Assembly (NCBI GenBank): GCA_036936605.1
Contig: JAUPFV010000004.1
Location: 141,032,973-141,096,972 of the forward strand
Origin: Limnanthes douglasii subsp. nivea
Taxonomy: Eukaryota > Streptophyta > Magnoliopsida > Brassicales > Limnanthaceae
Reading direction: 5' to 3'
Length of the DNA stretch: 64,000 nucleotides
The position numbers were made by a program, and so were the translations under genes. Every line of letters begins with the position of its first letter. Positions within the stretch are counted from its first letter, which is position 1. The notes under the pieces are model-generated. The model searched no databases, was not told where the DNA came from, and saw nothing but the letters and a program-made list of their open reading frames with translations. This document shows positions 35,101-47,619 of this stretch, piece after piece.

Positions 35101-35396
35101 TCACACACAAAAAATCAAAAAATATTATTCATGAACTGTCATCTTCTTCATCAGCTCACAACTTTCTCTCTTCCTCTTGAAAATTAAAACTCACAAATAT
35201 CTCAAATTAATTATTTTTGCAACAAATTTAAGTGAAATCTCAAGCATTTCAATATAAATCAACTACTAAATCAGGTTTTCACGAATAAATGACTCTATTT
35301 CGTCCTCAACTTTTCAATTGTTTTGTTCGTAGTTATTTTTAACCTTCAAAACTATATATCTTTTAAACTTTAAATTCTAAAAGCGCACACACACAT

Positions 35397-35428
<32 letters not shown>

Positions 35429-37000
35429 TACAACGAACAAAACAAAATCCATGAGTGACATTTTTTGAAGAATTTAAGTTTATTTTCTTCTTATTTTTAC
35501 GACCAAATTACTCTTAATTATGCATCTGGAATACATTTTCTTTTTTCAGACTAATTTTGCAACCCGATTACTCTTATTTTTGTAATCAAATGAAGTAAAA
35601 AAAATTATGGATCTAGTTTTGTTCGTCTTAAAAAAACAAAACCAATGATATTTTCATATATTTTTTGGAGCTATGGTTTGAAAGATATGGCATTTAGAAA
35701 AAATGTAACACATCTGTTTTTTCATAACCAAAGTCTTATTTACGAAACCATTTTCTTCTTATTTACACAACTCATTTGCACTTAATTTGCAACTAAAATC
35801 AGTTTATTTTTCTCAACCAAATTTATTTTAATTACACAACTGGAACACGGTTGCTTTATCACAACCAAATTACTCTTAATTAGGCAACTTGAACACGATT
35901 ATTTTTCGAGACTAAAAAATAAAAAATGAAACTAGTTTTGTTCTTCTTAGAAAACAAAACCAATGGTGTTTTTGGATATTTTTTTGAGCTATGGTTTGAA
36001 ATATATGACATTAAAAAAACAAAAAATGTAACATAACTGTTTTTCACAACCAAGTCCTATTTACAGAACCATTTTACGAACCACTTACAAAGTAATTACG
36101 CAAACAAGTAACACATAATTTTACACGCATAAACTGACTAATTTCACAACCAGATTGTACGTAGTTACGCACCCTATCAACACTTGGTATTTTCACCACT
36201 AAACAACACGTAATTACACAACCAAACCAGCATAAACCAAAAATCCTTAAATTTATTTTTCTAAAATCACTTTTTCAGATAATTGTCAAAATATTTACAT
36301 GAATGTATGAATTTAAAAAATCAGTGTAACTAAAAAAACAACAAAATTGTCAATAAACGATCGATAAATTTAAAAAATAATCGTCAATTATAAAAAATCT
36401 TGATCACGAGAAAAAAAAAAACATCTCAAATTTAAAAAAAATGATCGAATTAAAAGATAAAACAAACATATTAAAATTATAATAACAAACGATAATAACA
36501 AACGAAGATATGATTAGTACTGAACAAATATGTATAATTCCAACATTAAAGTGGTTATAACTCCGTATTCAAATCTAAAATATTATAAATAAATAGTTTT
36601 GATTTCAGTATAGTAAATTATCATTTTACTTTAAATTACGTTTTTAATTTATTTCATTAAACTGATTACAAAATATTTATTTATTATCTTATCTTTATCC
36701 CTTTTTATATCTTTCTCCACATCTACTTTGTGTAGGTTTAGTGTGATTTAGCCTTTATTTTGTTGACTTTTAGGAAAGGGATATAATTGTTTAATAGTCG
36801 AGGTATAAAATCAAAGTTTTACTTTAGAATTGAATTATACACTAAGAAACACCCTTTTACGCTATATATACTATATTTTATCCTTTTAAATTATTAAATG
36901 GATCTATAACGCTGTATAAAGAATTCCATTTTAAGATTCAAAATTATAAATGGTCTTTGTCCACATTATTATTTTATTAGGATGAAGCTATTTGGTTTTA
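35101..37000. repeat. AT-rich block with CA/TA microsatellite, two copies of the 90-bp repeat and degenerate short units
   Basis: A (CA)n(TA)n tract lies near 35386-35430. 90-bp repeat copies 3 and 4 begin at 35613 and 35932. Between and after them, words such as CAACCAAATTACTCTTAATT and AATTACGCAAC recur in loose tandem (about 35500-36240). No coding sequence is recognised. Confidence 0.65.
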
Positions 37001-37269
37001 AATTTTAAAAACTGTTTTTTTAATAAATGTGAATTCTTATTCCATTTCAACTTTATTTATTTAATTATTTATCTATTAAATTTTAAAACTATTTTGATTT
37101 AAATTTTACAAAATTTTATTATATTTATTAAAGATTATAAATTTTATTTAAAAGGGTAGAAAGAATAACTAACCCAATACTTAAAAAGACAGAGGAATTC
37201 TTAAGGTTAATCCAGGGCATGGAATTTACAGTTATTCACACAATAAACATTTCAATTGATAAATTTTAT

Positions 37270-37335
<66 letters not shown>

Positions 37336-40080
37336 CTTCGTTTTTGATGATTGTATGTTTTTATCTTAATTCTCTAAAAGTGTATAATGGCTTAAAAATA
37401 CTAAATATTAAATATAATTTAATTTTATGCGAACAAAATAATTTAAATTTGATAAATAATAACAATAATATAAATAGACCTCAAACAAACCTCCCAATAA
37501 ATATATATATATATATATAACCAACAAATCTAAAGATTCCAATAATTAAAAACAACATAAATACAAAAAAAATGATATTTTTGTTTAGTGTTTGAAAAAA
37601 TAAAACTCTGTACCATTGGATGAGGTGGGAAATAATGAATATGGATAAAATTAATATGTCGTTCTCTTTATTGAGTTAGATTAAAATATTTTTTTATTTC
37701 ATAACAAATTTTGATCTTATCAAAATTAAATATTACTGCTTTTTAAAATTAATACATTGTTTTTGAAGAAAAAAGTTAGTCAATATCTAAAATGACATGA
37801 AAGATAAAACTTCAATCAAACCTAATTAAAATTTATACGTTGTAATGACATTTTAAATTAACTAATTGTTTAGTGGAAAAATAATATATTCTAGATGATT
37901 TCAAATTATAGAGATGTTTTTTATGGCCGAAATATCAGTTTTAGGTACGTGGCTTTGAATTTCTAGTGCAACTCTTCCACACTGCTAGTGAGGACCACGA
38001 CATCGACAGTGCATGGGTACATGAATTGTTCATCTCCATGTTTACGCACACCCCATACAGTACTGGCAATGTATAGAGCATTGCACGCATAATATATATT
38101 TTAAGCACTCGTGGTACATATATTCGACACTAAGAATGCATATTATTTGTTTGTTTAGGTCTTTTTATAGTCATTGATTCTTATTTTCTCTTATATAATT
38201 TAGAATTATATTAAGGAAATGATATCGCTCGAGTGATAGATGATTGCGTTGTCGATTATAGTCATTTGTTTATCACAAATAACTATTATACGTAAGAAGA
38301 GTTGTGTAAGTGTACCATAAATGAAACGAGTCCATTATTATATTAAAACGTCATGATGATGTAAAAAAATAGAAAGAATCATATAATGATCATCAAATGC
38401 GAAAGAACTTGATAGTATAAAAGCTTTTTGAAGACAAAAACTCTTAAAAATAAGTCGATTGGAACAAAAAAAATGTAGATGCCCTTCTATGCTTAAGGGA
38501 TATATGGTGACTTCTCATAAATGGGCCTTAGAAAACAAATACGGGGTTCACAACCATAATATTGCGGAACATTAGGAATATCATTTGTACTCATGATGTT
38601 GAAATAAACAAGAGTTTATATTTGTACGTAATTCTTCGTACATGAGTACTCGTCCACAATAAATTTTGAGTAAAGTGAAAAAAGTTGAACCCTAAGAATA
38701 TGTCGTCTATTTGAATTGATACAACGATTGACAAAAGCAAAGGAAATTTTGAAAGGTGGTCGGTCACTGTTGCAATACTTGTTAGAAGATATTTGGTGAT
38801 ATCATCTACATGCAGATATTTAGTGATATGGATGAGTTATAAAATGTCTCCAAATTTACAAATTACTATGAAGATATTCATGGTATAGCGAACTGGATGA
38901 AAATTTTGAATATGAGGGTCACGATCGCATCAAAGTATAACTTTATCGTCTATTTTCTAAGAAAATCGGGGAGATGAATATTAATTCACTTTTCTGACAT
39001 TATAAGGTGCGCCTTCTCTGTTGTCTCAAAGTGAGAGAATCAGGTAGAGTTTTGTTAATAACAACCATTTTGTCAATGTTAGTATTTCATGTCCTTGTTC
39101 GAATTAATTCACAATGCTCGGTTGATATTTATGTTGGAATATATATATATATATACATATATATAGTTTTTGTTATTACAAATGACACCATTTTTGCATT
39201 GGTACATCATTATTGTATCGGATTGCATAGAGCAGAAGCAACGTATTGAGAATTACATATTATATCTCGTTATCAAGAGATTAAAATTAGTTACCCATGG
39301 TATTGTCAACCTTAAAGTGACTAATCTAGACAAATTCGTTTAATATTATTTAGAATTTAGTTTGGATCTATATTCCTTTGTTATATCACATTGCTGCGTT
39401 AAATACTTTTTTGTTTACTATATTTGATTAGTGTTATTTTGTTAATTGGGAAGCTTCATATTAGACACAAACCAACACAAACCAATACGTTAATAATAAT
39501 TATAAATTAAGGACTACAATAAATTATGAACATAAATTTAGAGGCGGTCATAAAAAAGGTCAACTTTTATGCAATTCTCTTCCTCTTGTTCAGCGAGACG
39601 ATGCTCCACATAATCTGGCATATCTTTTATAATAAAATCAATAATTTTCAAATAAATAACCATGCATGCCTCTTGGTTGATTTCATATATGTGATAAAAA
39701 AAAAGCCAAAAACTTGTACCGAATTTCAGATATTCAAATATGATAGAAGTTGAATAACACATGTATGATTCATACTATATATGTAGATTCTACATAAAAA
39801 ATCATCAAAAAATCAAACATCCAACCTTGTTCTCTTCATAACTTTGATAGTTTTCAACAAATGGCTCTTTTCTTACACAGTCCATTCCATATCAAAGAAA
39901 TTATTAATATTGTTGATAGATATATAATATATGTTGGACTACATATATATAAAGAAGGGAATAATGATTACTTGTATTTGGCGAGAATGTGTACTTGGTG
40001 GGATTTTATAACTTTGAATATGTTTTAGTGGGATTTTGTAGTTGGTGGGAAAATTATATTCGGCAAGAAATTTCATTGAC
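37001..40080. other. AT-rich spacer, no gene recognised
   Basis: It contains TA runs (37279-37331 and 37501-37519) and a short cluster of CACTGCTAGTG-like words at about 37965-38110. The open frames are short and show no recognisable domain. Confidence 0.55.
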
Positions 40081-40084
40081 ATTT

Positions 40085-40590
40085 ATACGGTTGTACGCAC
40101 TGGATTTATTAAGTTATTTCACTTCCAGTGTTGCACAGATGGTATGCATCCACACACTGGTAATACATTATAGACCGGTAATATGCATCAACGACACTAC
40201 TGGTGCATACATGCATTGCCAACATAGCACATTACAAACCACCGGTGCAAAGGCCGGAAAAGAGACATAATATGAGGTTATTATCTTGAAGAATAAGTTA
40301 ATTAGCTTATATAATATGTTAATTTATATCAGTGGTATAAATACATTGCACTAACGGTGCAACGCTGCACTTGTAGTGTTTCATATGATATATTGGAGGT
40401 ATAAATGTTAAAAAAACATAATATCATGTTTTTATCTTGGAGCACAAGTTAATTATATTGAAGAATAATTTAATTCATGCTAGCAGTATGAAGTCATTGC
40501 ATTACAGTGCATCATGCATTGACAATATGCATCAATAAAACTGTTAGTATAATACTTCACTGGCAGTATGTTAGGTGCTATACTAGAAGT
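40085..40590. repeat. Cluster of CACTGG/CAGTG-type words, left of the TRIM
   Basis: Words such as CACTACTGGTGCATA, CACCGGTGCAAAG, CTAACGGTGCAACGCTG and TTCACTGGCAGTATG recur on both strands. The same vocabulary returns at 44205-44350. Confidence 0.55.
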
Positions 40591-41056
40591 GTAAAGGCAA
40601 AATAAACAAATTGTAGCATTTATAACATTGACAAGTCCAAATTCTGAAGATATAACTAAATCAAGAAGAACCAAACAACTAATTAGGAAAGTAAACATTT
40701 AAAAGCAACAAGTAACTTTAATTTAAAAAACATTGACAAAACAACGTATAAAACTAGTAGATTAGTCATAATTTAAAAAAAAAAACTGATACAACATCTT
40801 TTAATCCAAAACAATGGAAAATATTGGAGGTATAAAACATCATTAAACATGAAGTAAAACATCGTTGATTGATAGTAAAACCAAACAACAACTACGCAAA
40901 TATAAACAAGATAATCAATCCTAAAATAGTAAGGTCAAACTAATTGAGAATTAATCTTCATTGCTCAGTGAACAAAAACCTTCAACTCTTTATCAGTCTT
41001 GTCAAGAGGTCTTATATTAACGATCATACAAATTTTCTCTAATTAACATTATCACC

Positions 41057-41061
41057 AATAG
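41057..41061. repeat. Target-site duplication of the TRIM-like element (left)
   Basis: AATAG, repeated at 42366-42370. Confidence 0.9.
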
Positions 41062-41451
41062 TGATGACGCAACGGAAACAGGAGAAGAAGCAACGATAGA
41101 TGAAACCCTAATTCAAGGGTAACATGATGCAACCCCAATCTAAGGGTAACAAATAGTGAAATTTTCAGTGATAAAAAATCTATTATTCCAAAAACTTAAA
41201 ATAACTTAAGGCATATGAGGCTTTATATAATAGCTTCTCAAAATCCTAAATTATAATACAAAGGAAATAAAATATATATTTTAAAATAAAATAAAATATA
41301 TATTTTAAAATGAAATAAAATATATATTTTAAAATAAAATAAAATCAAATCAAATCTTAATATAATTAGATTTCATTTAAATACATAAGATATTTAAATA
41401 AAATTAAATAAAATTAAAAAGGCTTTTGTTTGGACTTTCTGGGCTACATCA
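41062..41451 (-). repeat. TRIM-like element left LTR
   Basis: 390 bp. It contains three tandem AATAAAATATATATTTTAAA-type units. Confidence 0.92.
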
Positions 41452-41975
41452 TCCTCTCCTAGTTGACAAGAATTCGTCCTCGAATTCACAGCACCATCAC
41501 CATCAAGAACCTAAATTATTTATTTTATTTTATTCAATCGTCACATTGGGAATTATAATTGTTGACCTTATCTGAATAAGATAATTCTTCTCGAGTGTTC
41601 CTTATTCGAAGTCACATTGAAGCCATCTAGTTGAAGGAAAAAAATAGTTTCGAAAACCTTTTCATAGCCTAAAGACAACATCCCCATGTCCAGTTGATGA
41701 AAAAAATGGTTCTGAAAACCTCTTCATAGCCTGAGACAGCATCTCGATAAGAAATTTTTACCTTGATTCGACGATTGGTAGCCAATTTAAACTCCTTCTG
41801 TAACTGGTCAATACGATCGTCATTGAAACGGTTGGTATGCCCCCTCATACTCAAACGATCTTCATGATCTTCATGACCACGTGTGTTGTTCTCTTCTTTA
41901 AACCTTGAATCAGATGAAATCAGAATTCAGAAACATGCTTGACCCGTAGCAGGAACTGAGGCTCTGATACCAAAC

Positions 41976-42365
41976 TGATGACGCAACGGAAACAGAAGAA
42001 GAAGCAACGATAGATGAAACCCTAATTCAAGGGTAACATGATGCAACCCCAATCTAAGGGTAACAAATAGTGAAATTTTCAGTGATAAAAAATCTATTAT
42101 TCCAAAAACTTAAAATAACTTAAGGCATATGAGGGTTTATATAATAGCTTCTCAAAATCCTAAATTATAATACAAAGGAAATAAAATATATATTTTAAAA
42201 TGAAATAAAATATATATTTTAAAATAAAATAAAATATATATTTTAAAATAAAATAAAATCAAATCAAATCTTAATATAATTAGATTTGATTTAAATACAT
42301 AAGATATTTAAATAAAATTAAATAAAATTAAAAAGGCTTTTGTTTGGACTTTCTGGGCTACATCA
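41976..42365 (-). repeat. TRIM-like element right LTR
   Basis: 390 bp, nearly identical to 41062-41451, with the same three AT-rich units. Confidence 0.92.
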
Positions 42366-42370
42366 AATAG

Positions 42371-42880
42371 TCTTCGGAGTGATGATATACCACTTAACAG
42401 AATCAACATATGTAGTAGTCATAGATTTGGGGTTCTCGTATATAATATCTATGACATGGTCCTCATAAAGTAGATCGTATGCCACTCACGCCAAACCATT
42501 GTCCTGCAACTACTGTATTCTTTATGCTCTCTCTTCTTTATCTTGGGCATGGGTTGTTGAGAATGAGACAGTTTATACTAAATTGGTTTGAACTTCCGTA
42601 TCATTTTATCTGGTATGTATTATTCAACAATGTCCCTAAATATAATGAGATATGCGAATATCTGGACCTCTTGTATTGAGAAGTGAGCTATAACTTCTAC
42701 ATATGGCTCAAATACAACATGCAATAGTGATTCATTCAAACATTAACAATGATCAAATCAAACGTTAACCTCTGGAAAACTAAAATAAGAATAAATATAA
42801 TATTCTCACATCATTATTTATGAGATCACTAAGAGTTTCGCAATAACTTTTTTTTGGTTATGCATTCGCACCATTCATCA
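42371..42880. other. Spacer right of the TRIM
   Basis: No feature can be firmly named. It may be the distal part of the plant-mobile-domain relic that follows. Confidence 0.4.
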
Positions 42881-42884
42881 TCTT

Positions 42885-43570
42885 CGACGACCAACTAAGA
42901 AGATTTGGTTTTGATAGGCTATATCTACCGTTAAACAAAGAGGAAAACACAGGAATTGATCATAGATGTAGTAGTCAAACATATCGAATAAACCATATAA
43001 AGTCTATATTAACGCCTTAGATGCATATTCCAATCCACGATAAAGCCAAACCAACGCACACATCCCTACACATACTCTTGAAATCTTTCAGTGTAATCAT
43101 AAACTAATAGTGGTTTCTTGCACGGACTTCTGACTGGTATCAATGGATATCATGCATCTAGAAAAGTACATATGTATGCATGTGAAGCTTGTATGACTAC
43201 ATCTCTAGTCCTATATGAATTTGGATCCAGATACGCAACTCTTGTAAAATGATCCCTAAGACATCTCATACCAAAATTATATTTTTTTGCTTTTTCATCT
43301 CTTAACGGACATTAGTAGTTATGAGTCCTAACAATCAGGAAAACTTGGTATACATATTTTTAATCGTGTTGAAGGTTTTTAATCCAGTATTATACCCATA
43401 GCCGGAAGGCCTGTCATAATAAATTCATCATTAAGGGTGATAGTCATATCCTCAAAACTAAAGTGGAATGTATTCGTCTTCTAGTGTCATCGTTAAACAA
43501 AAACCTCATTCAATTGAGGTTTTTGGTCGAACTTAGATAAGTAGTCAACAATAGACATGAATGGATTTTG
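42885..43570 (-). pseudogene. Plant mobile domain (PMD) gene relic
   Basis: On the minus strand 43385-43566 encodes DYLSKFDQKPQLNEVFV, and after stops KTNTFHFSFEDMTITLNDEF and IMTGLPAMG. This matches the 'ETHTFHLPxGEMTITLxDVxxLLGLP' signature of PF10536 as I know it. Further on (near 43060-42900) KISRVCVGMCALVWLYRGLE fits the 'YAWGAAALAxLYRxL' block. Stops replace at least two Trp codons and frameshifts occur. PMD proteins derive from, or are carried by, transposons; no transposase is visible on this strand. Confidence 0.65.
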
Positions 43571-44204
43571 ACCCATAAATCCAGTATTTCAATCTTGTTA
43601 CTCATGTTATATTTTTCAAAATTGTGTACAAGTCTGGACACTTAGAGAAATATGAGACAAAAAACAAAGAATTATTATAATCTTTTAAATAATATGAATA
43701 AAAAAGTATTAAGCATATATACATATTATTAAATTTACTTTCCTCATATAAGTGTGGTACACCTCATGTTCCTCGTAATCTCAAAACAAGCGGAAGTTAG
43801 TTTCATCAGATAATAACTTTTTTCTCTTATGTTCCTCTTTGTGTTCATCTATAGAGGACACGTGTTGTCCGACTCATGATATAAATCCTCTTCATCATCA
43901 CCTCTAGATGATCCACCACTAGTCTGAACATGTTTTTCACTAGCTTTTCACCCCAAGTTGATTATATGCAAAGAATTTTATATGTGCTTCTCATTGGGCT
44001 CAACTAACTTAGTTATAGTAGTGGTAGGTCGATATTACTTTTTTTCATTGAGCTGGTCTTTCCTAAAAAAATTGTGTGCGACTTTAAATTTTGTCAAATT
44101 TTTCCATGGGAGAGAACTCACCAGCGAAGGTCTGTCTATTTGCATGCATACATTAAAAAAAATCAAAGTTAGTCAAATGATAATATGTCATAGGTTTGAT
44201 TGTC
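43571..44204. other. Spacer upstream of the PMD relic
   Basis: Nothing recognisable on either strand beyond short frames; possibly a further part of the same transposon. Confidence 0.4.
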
Positions 44205-44350
44205 CTAATGCAGATCATATGCACTCCCAGCGCAGGAGTTATGCACCGGTAGTGTATATGTCCTATAATGACAGTGTACGAGTTATACACTGGTAGTGAT
44301 GAGGTTCCACTGGCAGTATGGAAATGCTACACTGCCAGTGCAATGACCAA
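44205..44350. repeat. CACTGGCAGTG word cluster with a perfect 10-bp hairpin
   Basis: CACTGGCAGT at 44308-44317 and its exact complement ACTGCCAGTG at 44331-44340 are separated by 13 bases. Nearby are GCACCGGTAGTGTA and ACACTGGTAGTG. The vocabulary matches the cluster at 40085-40590. Confidence 0.75.
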
Positions 44351-45559
44351 CACATGCAACTCAGATTGCGAAAAACTAAAAATACCTAACATCCTAAATA
44401 TTTTAAATCAAACAAAATTACTTGATTTATATCATAAATCAACCACATATTTCTCTTTTAATTTATATACAAACACATGTATATGAAACTATAGCCAATA
44501 AATCATTAATCTATCAAATAATTTAATACGTATATACAATCATCATTTCTATTTTTTCTTCGAGCCATGGTTGAGTTAATCTGAATCGTCGGACTGAAAT
44601 AATATCATCGGAAAAAAAGAATTTGTCGGAGAATAAAAAATCATCTGATAAGAATGAGTAGGTATATTGTTCTTATAGAGTTGAATGAGTAGGTATATTG
44701 TTGATAAATTTATTAAACTAAAAAAATCCTTTATATATTCTGATAAAAGGTATTTTTGTCTTAGTATTTTTGAGAAAATGAGAGGGAATCAATTATGTGG
44801 GAGGGTATATGGGGATAACTTGACTCTTTTTTGTTATATAATTATACGAATTTAAATCATATGTATTAAAATAATTAATTAAAATGTTAGAGTTAAGTAC
44901 CATATAATATCCAAAACCAAATTTATTTTCCTCTTCCAATCCAAAAGTAGGATTAATACTACATACCATCCATTTAAGTTTACCAATATCACTAAAGATC
45001 TTTTATAATTTCCCAAATACACTCGACTAACTAAATAAACATTATTATTTTTTATTTTTTACTATTTCCTTACAAAGCATACTAGAAGTTCTAGTTTTTA
45101 GATAATCGTCATCACGAGTCATTGCTATGGCTGTTATAAAGTTCAAATCATCATCACCAGAGTTAGAAGACATACAACAGCTGCTTCCTGAAATCGATTA
45201 GGTAAGTTTTTTTAATTAAATTTTTTGAGTTCCAATCCATCACCAGTGTCTATTTTTGAAATAATTTATTTATGCAATTTTTGAACTGGTATTCACAATT
45301 CTGATTGTATTATATAATATTTCAATTTAACTTTCTTTTATTTTTGAATTCTTCAAAAAATTTAACTAATTGGAAATCAAAAAGTTTTTTCAATTTAAGA
45401 TTCTACAAATTTTGAACCCATTATATATAAATTGATTTGTTGATGTATAAATTCATTGTATGTATTGTTTTATCAATTTCTATTGACGTTAGGTATTTTT
45501 TAGGTTGTGAAGTGTTATTTTCAAGGTTTTTAGATTTAAAAATTTGTGTATGCAATTAA
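44351..45559. other. AT-rich spacer
   Basis: No gene recognised. A GAGTAGGTATATTGTT word is duplicated near 44658 and 44687. Confidence 0.5.
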
Positions 45560-45965
45560 TGAACAATTATTACTTGAAGAAGATGAACTGAATGTGAATC
45601 GTGAACTCATATAAAGGTAAATGCAAATTGCGATTCACAAATTCTTATGTAACTATGAAATGTAAATTAAATTATTAATGCAAATTCGAATCATGAATTT
45701 TTATACGAAAATAACAAAAATCACCAATAATTTACTGATTATAAATGTTTGTTAAAAAAGGACTTGTGAATTATTTTGTATATATGATATAAGAATTATC
45801 ATGTTTATATGAAAACTAACTCGAACCGTGAATAATTTATTGACGATCAATGCTTATCGAATGTAAATTGTGTATCATTTTTTATATATGAAATGTGAAT
45901 AAATTTATTTATATAAACATTATAAATGCAAATTGCGAACAACTTACTCACCATAAATCTTAATT
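45560..45965 (+). repeat. Degenerate array of AAATGCAAATTGCGAAT-type words (left of MULE)
   Basis: Loose units such as AAATGCAAATTGCGATTCAC, ATGCAAATTCGAATCATGAA and ATAAATGCAAATTGCGAAC recur every 40-90 bp. The same words appear at 47620-48000, 48340-48600 and 49085-49260, right of the MULE coding relic. Confidence 0.6.
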
Positions 45966-46507
45966 GCGGGTTTAAATATTTCTTATCGATTTTTACAGAT
46001 TTCTTTAGAGAAGTTAAGAAATCTGTTTACGAAAATAGTTATACTTTATTTAATCTAGTTAAAGTTTACTTCAAATATCTAAAGTATATTGATCTAAATA
46101 TTGAGTACTCCATCAATTATACTCCTAAAACTAACTGTTTTAAATAATGTTTCGTTGTATTTTGGTCTTGTATTTAAGGTTTCTACTATTGTCGTCCGCT
46201 TTTATTCATTAGTGGAACTTTTGTTTTAGAGAACACAAATATGTATTACTATTTATCATAGTTAAATATGGTAACGACGATTAGAAACACTGTAAATTGG
46301 TTTAAATACAAATTGTAAACTACTTGTGACATTAAACCCGAAATACGGATCCAATGTCAAATATAAAATGTAAAATGTTAATAATCTTTTACTCATAGCA
46401 TGAATCGTGAACAATATGAAACTGACAAATGCGCGAATAAAAAATTACTCGTAAATGTAAATAATAAATTAATTTATTATTAACTGCTCTTGTTTCAATA
46501 CTATGCA

Positions 46508-47460
46508 GGTATTTTCCCAATTGCACTTAGTATTGTTGGATCAGAAGACAAAGATAATTGTTATGGTTTATTGAGATGTTGAAACCTCATTTGATGAATT
46601 ATCAAATAATATTTATATCAAATCGTCACTTAGATATAGTTAACATCATTTTTTACTTTGTTTTCTCATTGCTGTCATGCGTACTGTATTTTTCATCTTA
46701 TTGGAAATTTGAAGTATGTATTGACTCGTACATCCACAAAATTTAAGGAAACGGTGATTCACATATAAAATGTATGCATATGCCCTTAATCAGAGCATAT
46801 ATATTCAATATATGAAATAATTTATTGATGGTGAAGGTTTAAAGTTCCTGATATTTACCAAATTTTACATCCGAATTTATATGCTTATACATTTTTCAAA
46901 TGCAAACGGTATGGTTGCATGACCTATAATATTTTTGAGTATTTCAACCATAAAATCAAAGATTTGTGTAGTCTTCCTATATTAGAAATAATTGATAAGA
47001 TTAAAATTTTACTTCTGATTTAAATATCAAGACTTTATACATATGTCTAGGTTGGACTAATGAATTATGACCTAAATTTAAGAAGAAACTTAATGTAAAT
47101 TTTAGAATATGGCATACATGGATAGTCCGTTCGTCTTCACGTGATTTGCATAAAATATTTTCAGAATCTCTTATGTTTGTTGATCTTATAGGTCTCAAAT
47201 ATTCTTGTGGTATATGGCACATTGATTATTATTCATGCTCTCATGCTCTGACCGTCATACTAGCCATTGGGGATAATCCTATGAAATATGATGAGTCATT
47301 CAATTACACAAACTCTAATACGCCAACTCATCCATATAAACTTTAAATACTTTTGCTGAAGCATATACTTCTACCAATTGTTAGAAAATTCTCTGTCCGA
47401 AGTTGAAAAGAAGAGTTGACAGACCTAAGAGGAAACGTATTCCGTCTAGAGAGTAAGTAA
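46508..47460 (+). pseudogene. MULE (MuDR-type) transposase relic with SWIM zinc finger
   Basis: Three frames together read like the C-terminal half of a Mutator transposase. FPIALSIVGSEDKDNCYG is followed by WFIEMLKPHLMNYQIIFISN and RHLDIVNIIF (the 'SDRHxxI' region), then HAYCIFHLIGNLK (the CxxHLxxN box). A FNHKIKDLCSLPILEIIDKI stretch follows, then the SWIM finger KYSCGIWHIDYYSCSHAL with its first Cys lost and CSH kept. PKLKRRVDRPKRKRIPS is the usual basic tail. Frameshifts make it non-functional. The N-terminal half was not recognised. Confidence 0.8.
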
Positions 47461-47619
47461 TAGTCCAAAAGATGAAATGTGATTAAATCATAATATATGT
47501 TTATGCAAAGAAGTTTTAGAAGTTTGATGTAATTGTAAATATTTTATTATTAAAGTTTGTTTTGTTAGTTTTATGTTTTTCTCTTTAAGTCTAACTAAAA
47601 ACGTGAATAGTTGATTAAT

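Larger units (their letters stand above)
41062..42365 (-). mobile_element. TRIM-like miniature LTR retrotransposon
   Basis: Two 390-bp LTRs (TGATG ... CATCA) flank a 524-bp inside. The minus-strand primer site TGGTATCAGAGC (41961-41972) is the standard plant initiator-Met tRNA site. A purine tract (AGGAGAGGA) lies against the left LTR. TATATAAAG on the minus strand near 41222 could be its TATA box. The inside keeps a 61-codon frame (41669-41854, minus) and GAATTCGAGGACGAATTC, which resembles the end of chromovirus pol genes, so it may be a shrunken Ty3/gypsy derivative. It has perfect AATAG duplications. By eye about five LTR differences suggest a fairly young insertion. Confidence 0.9.
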
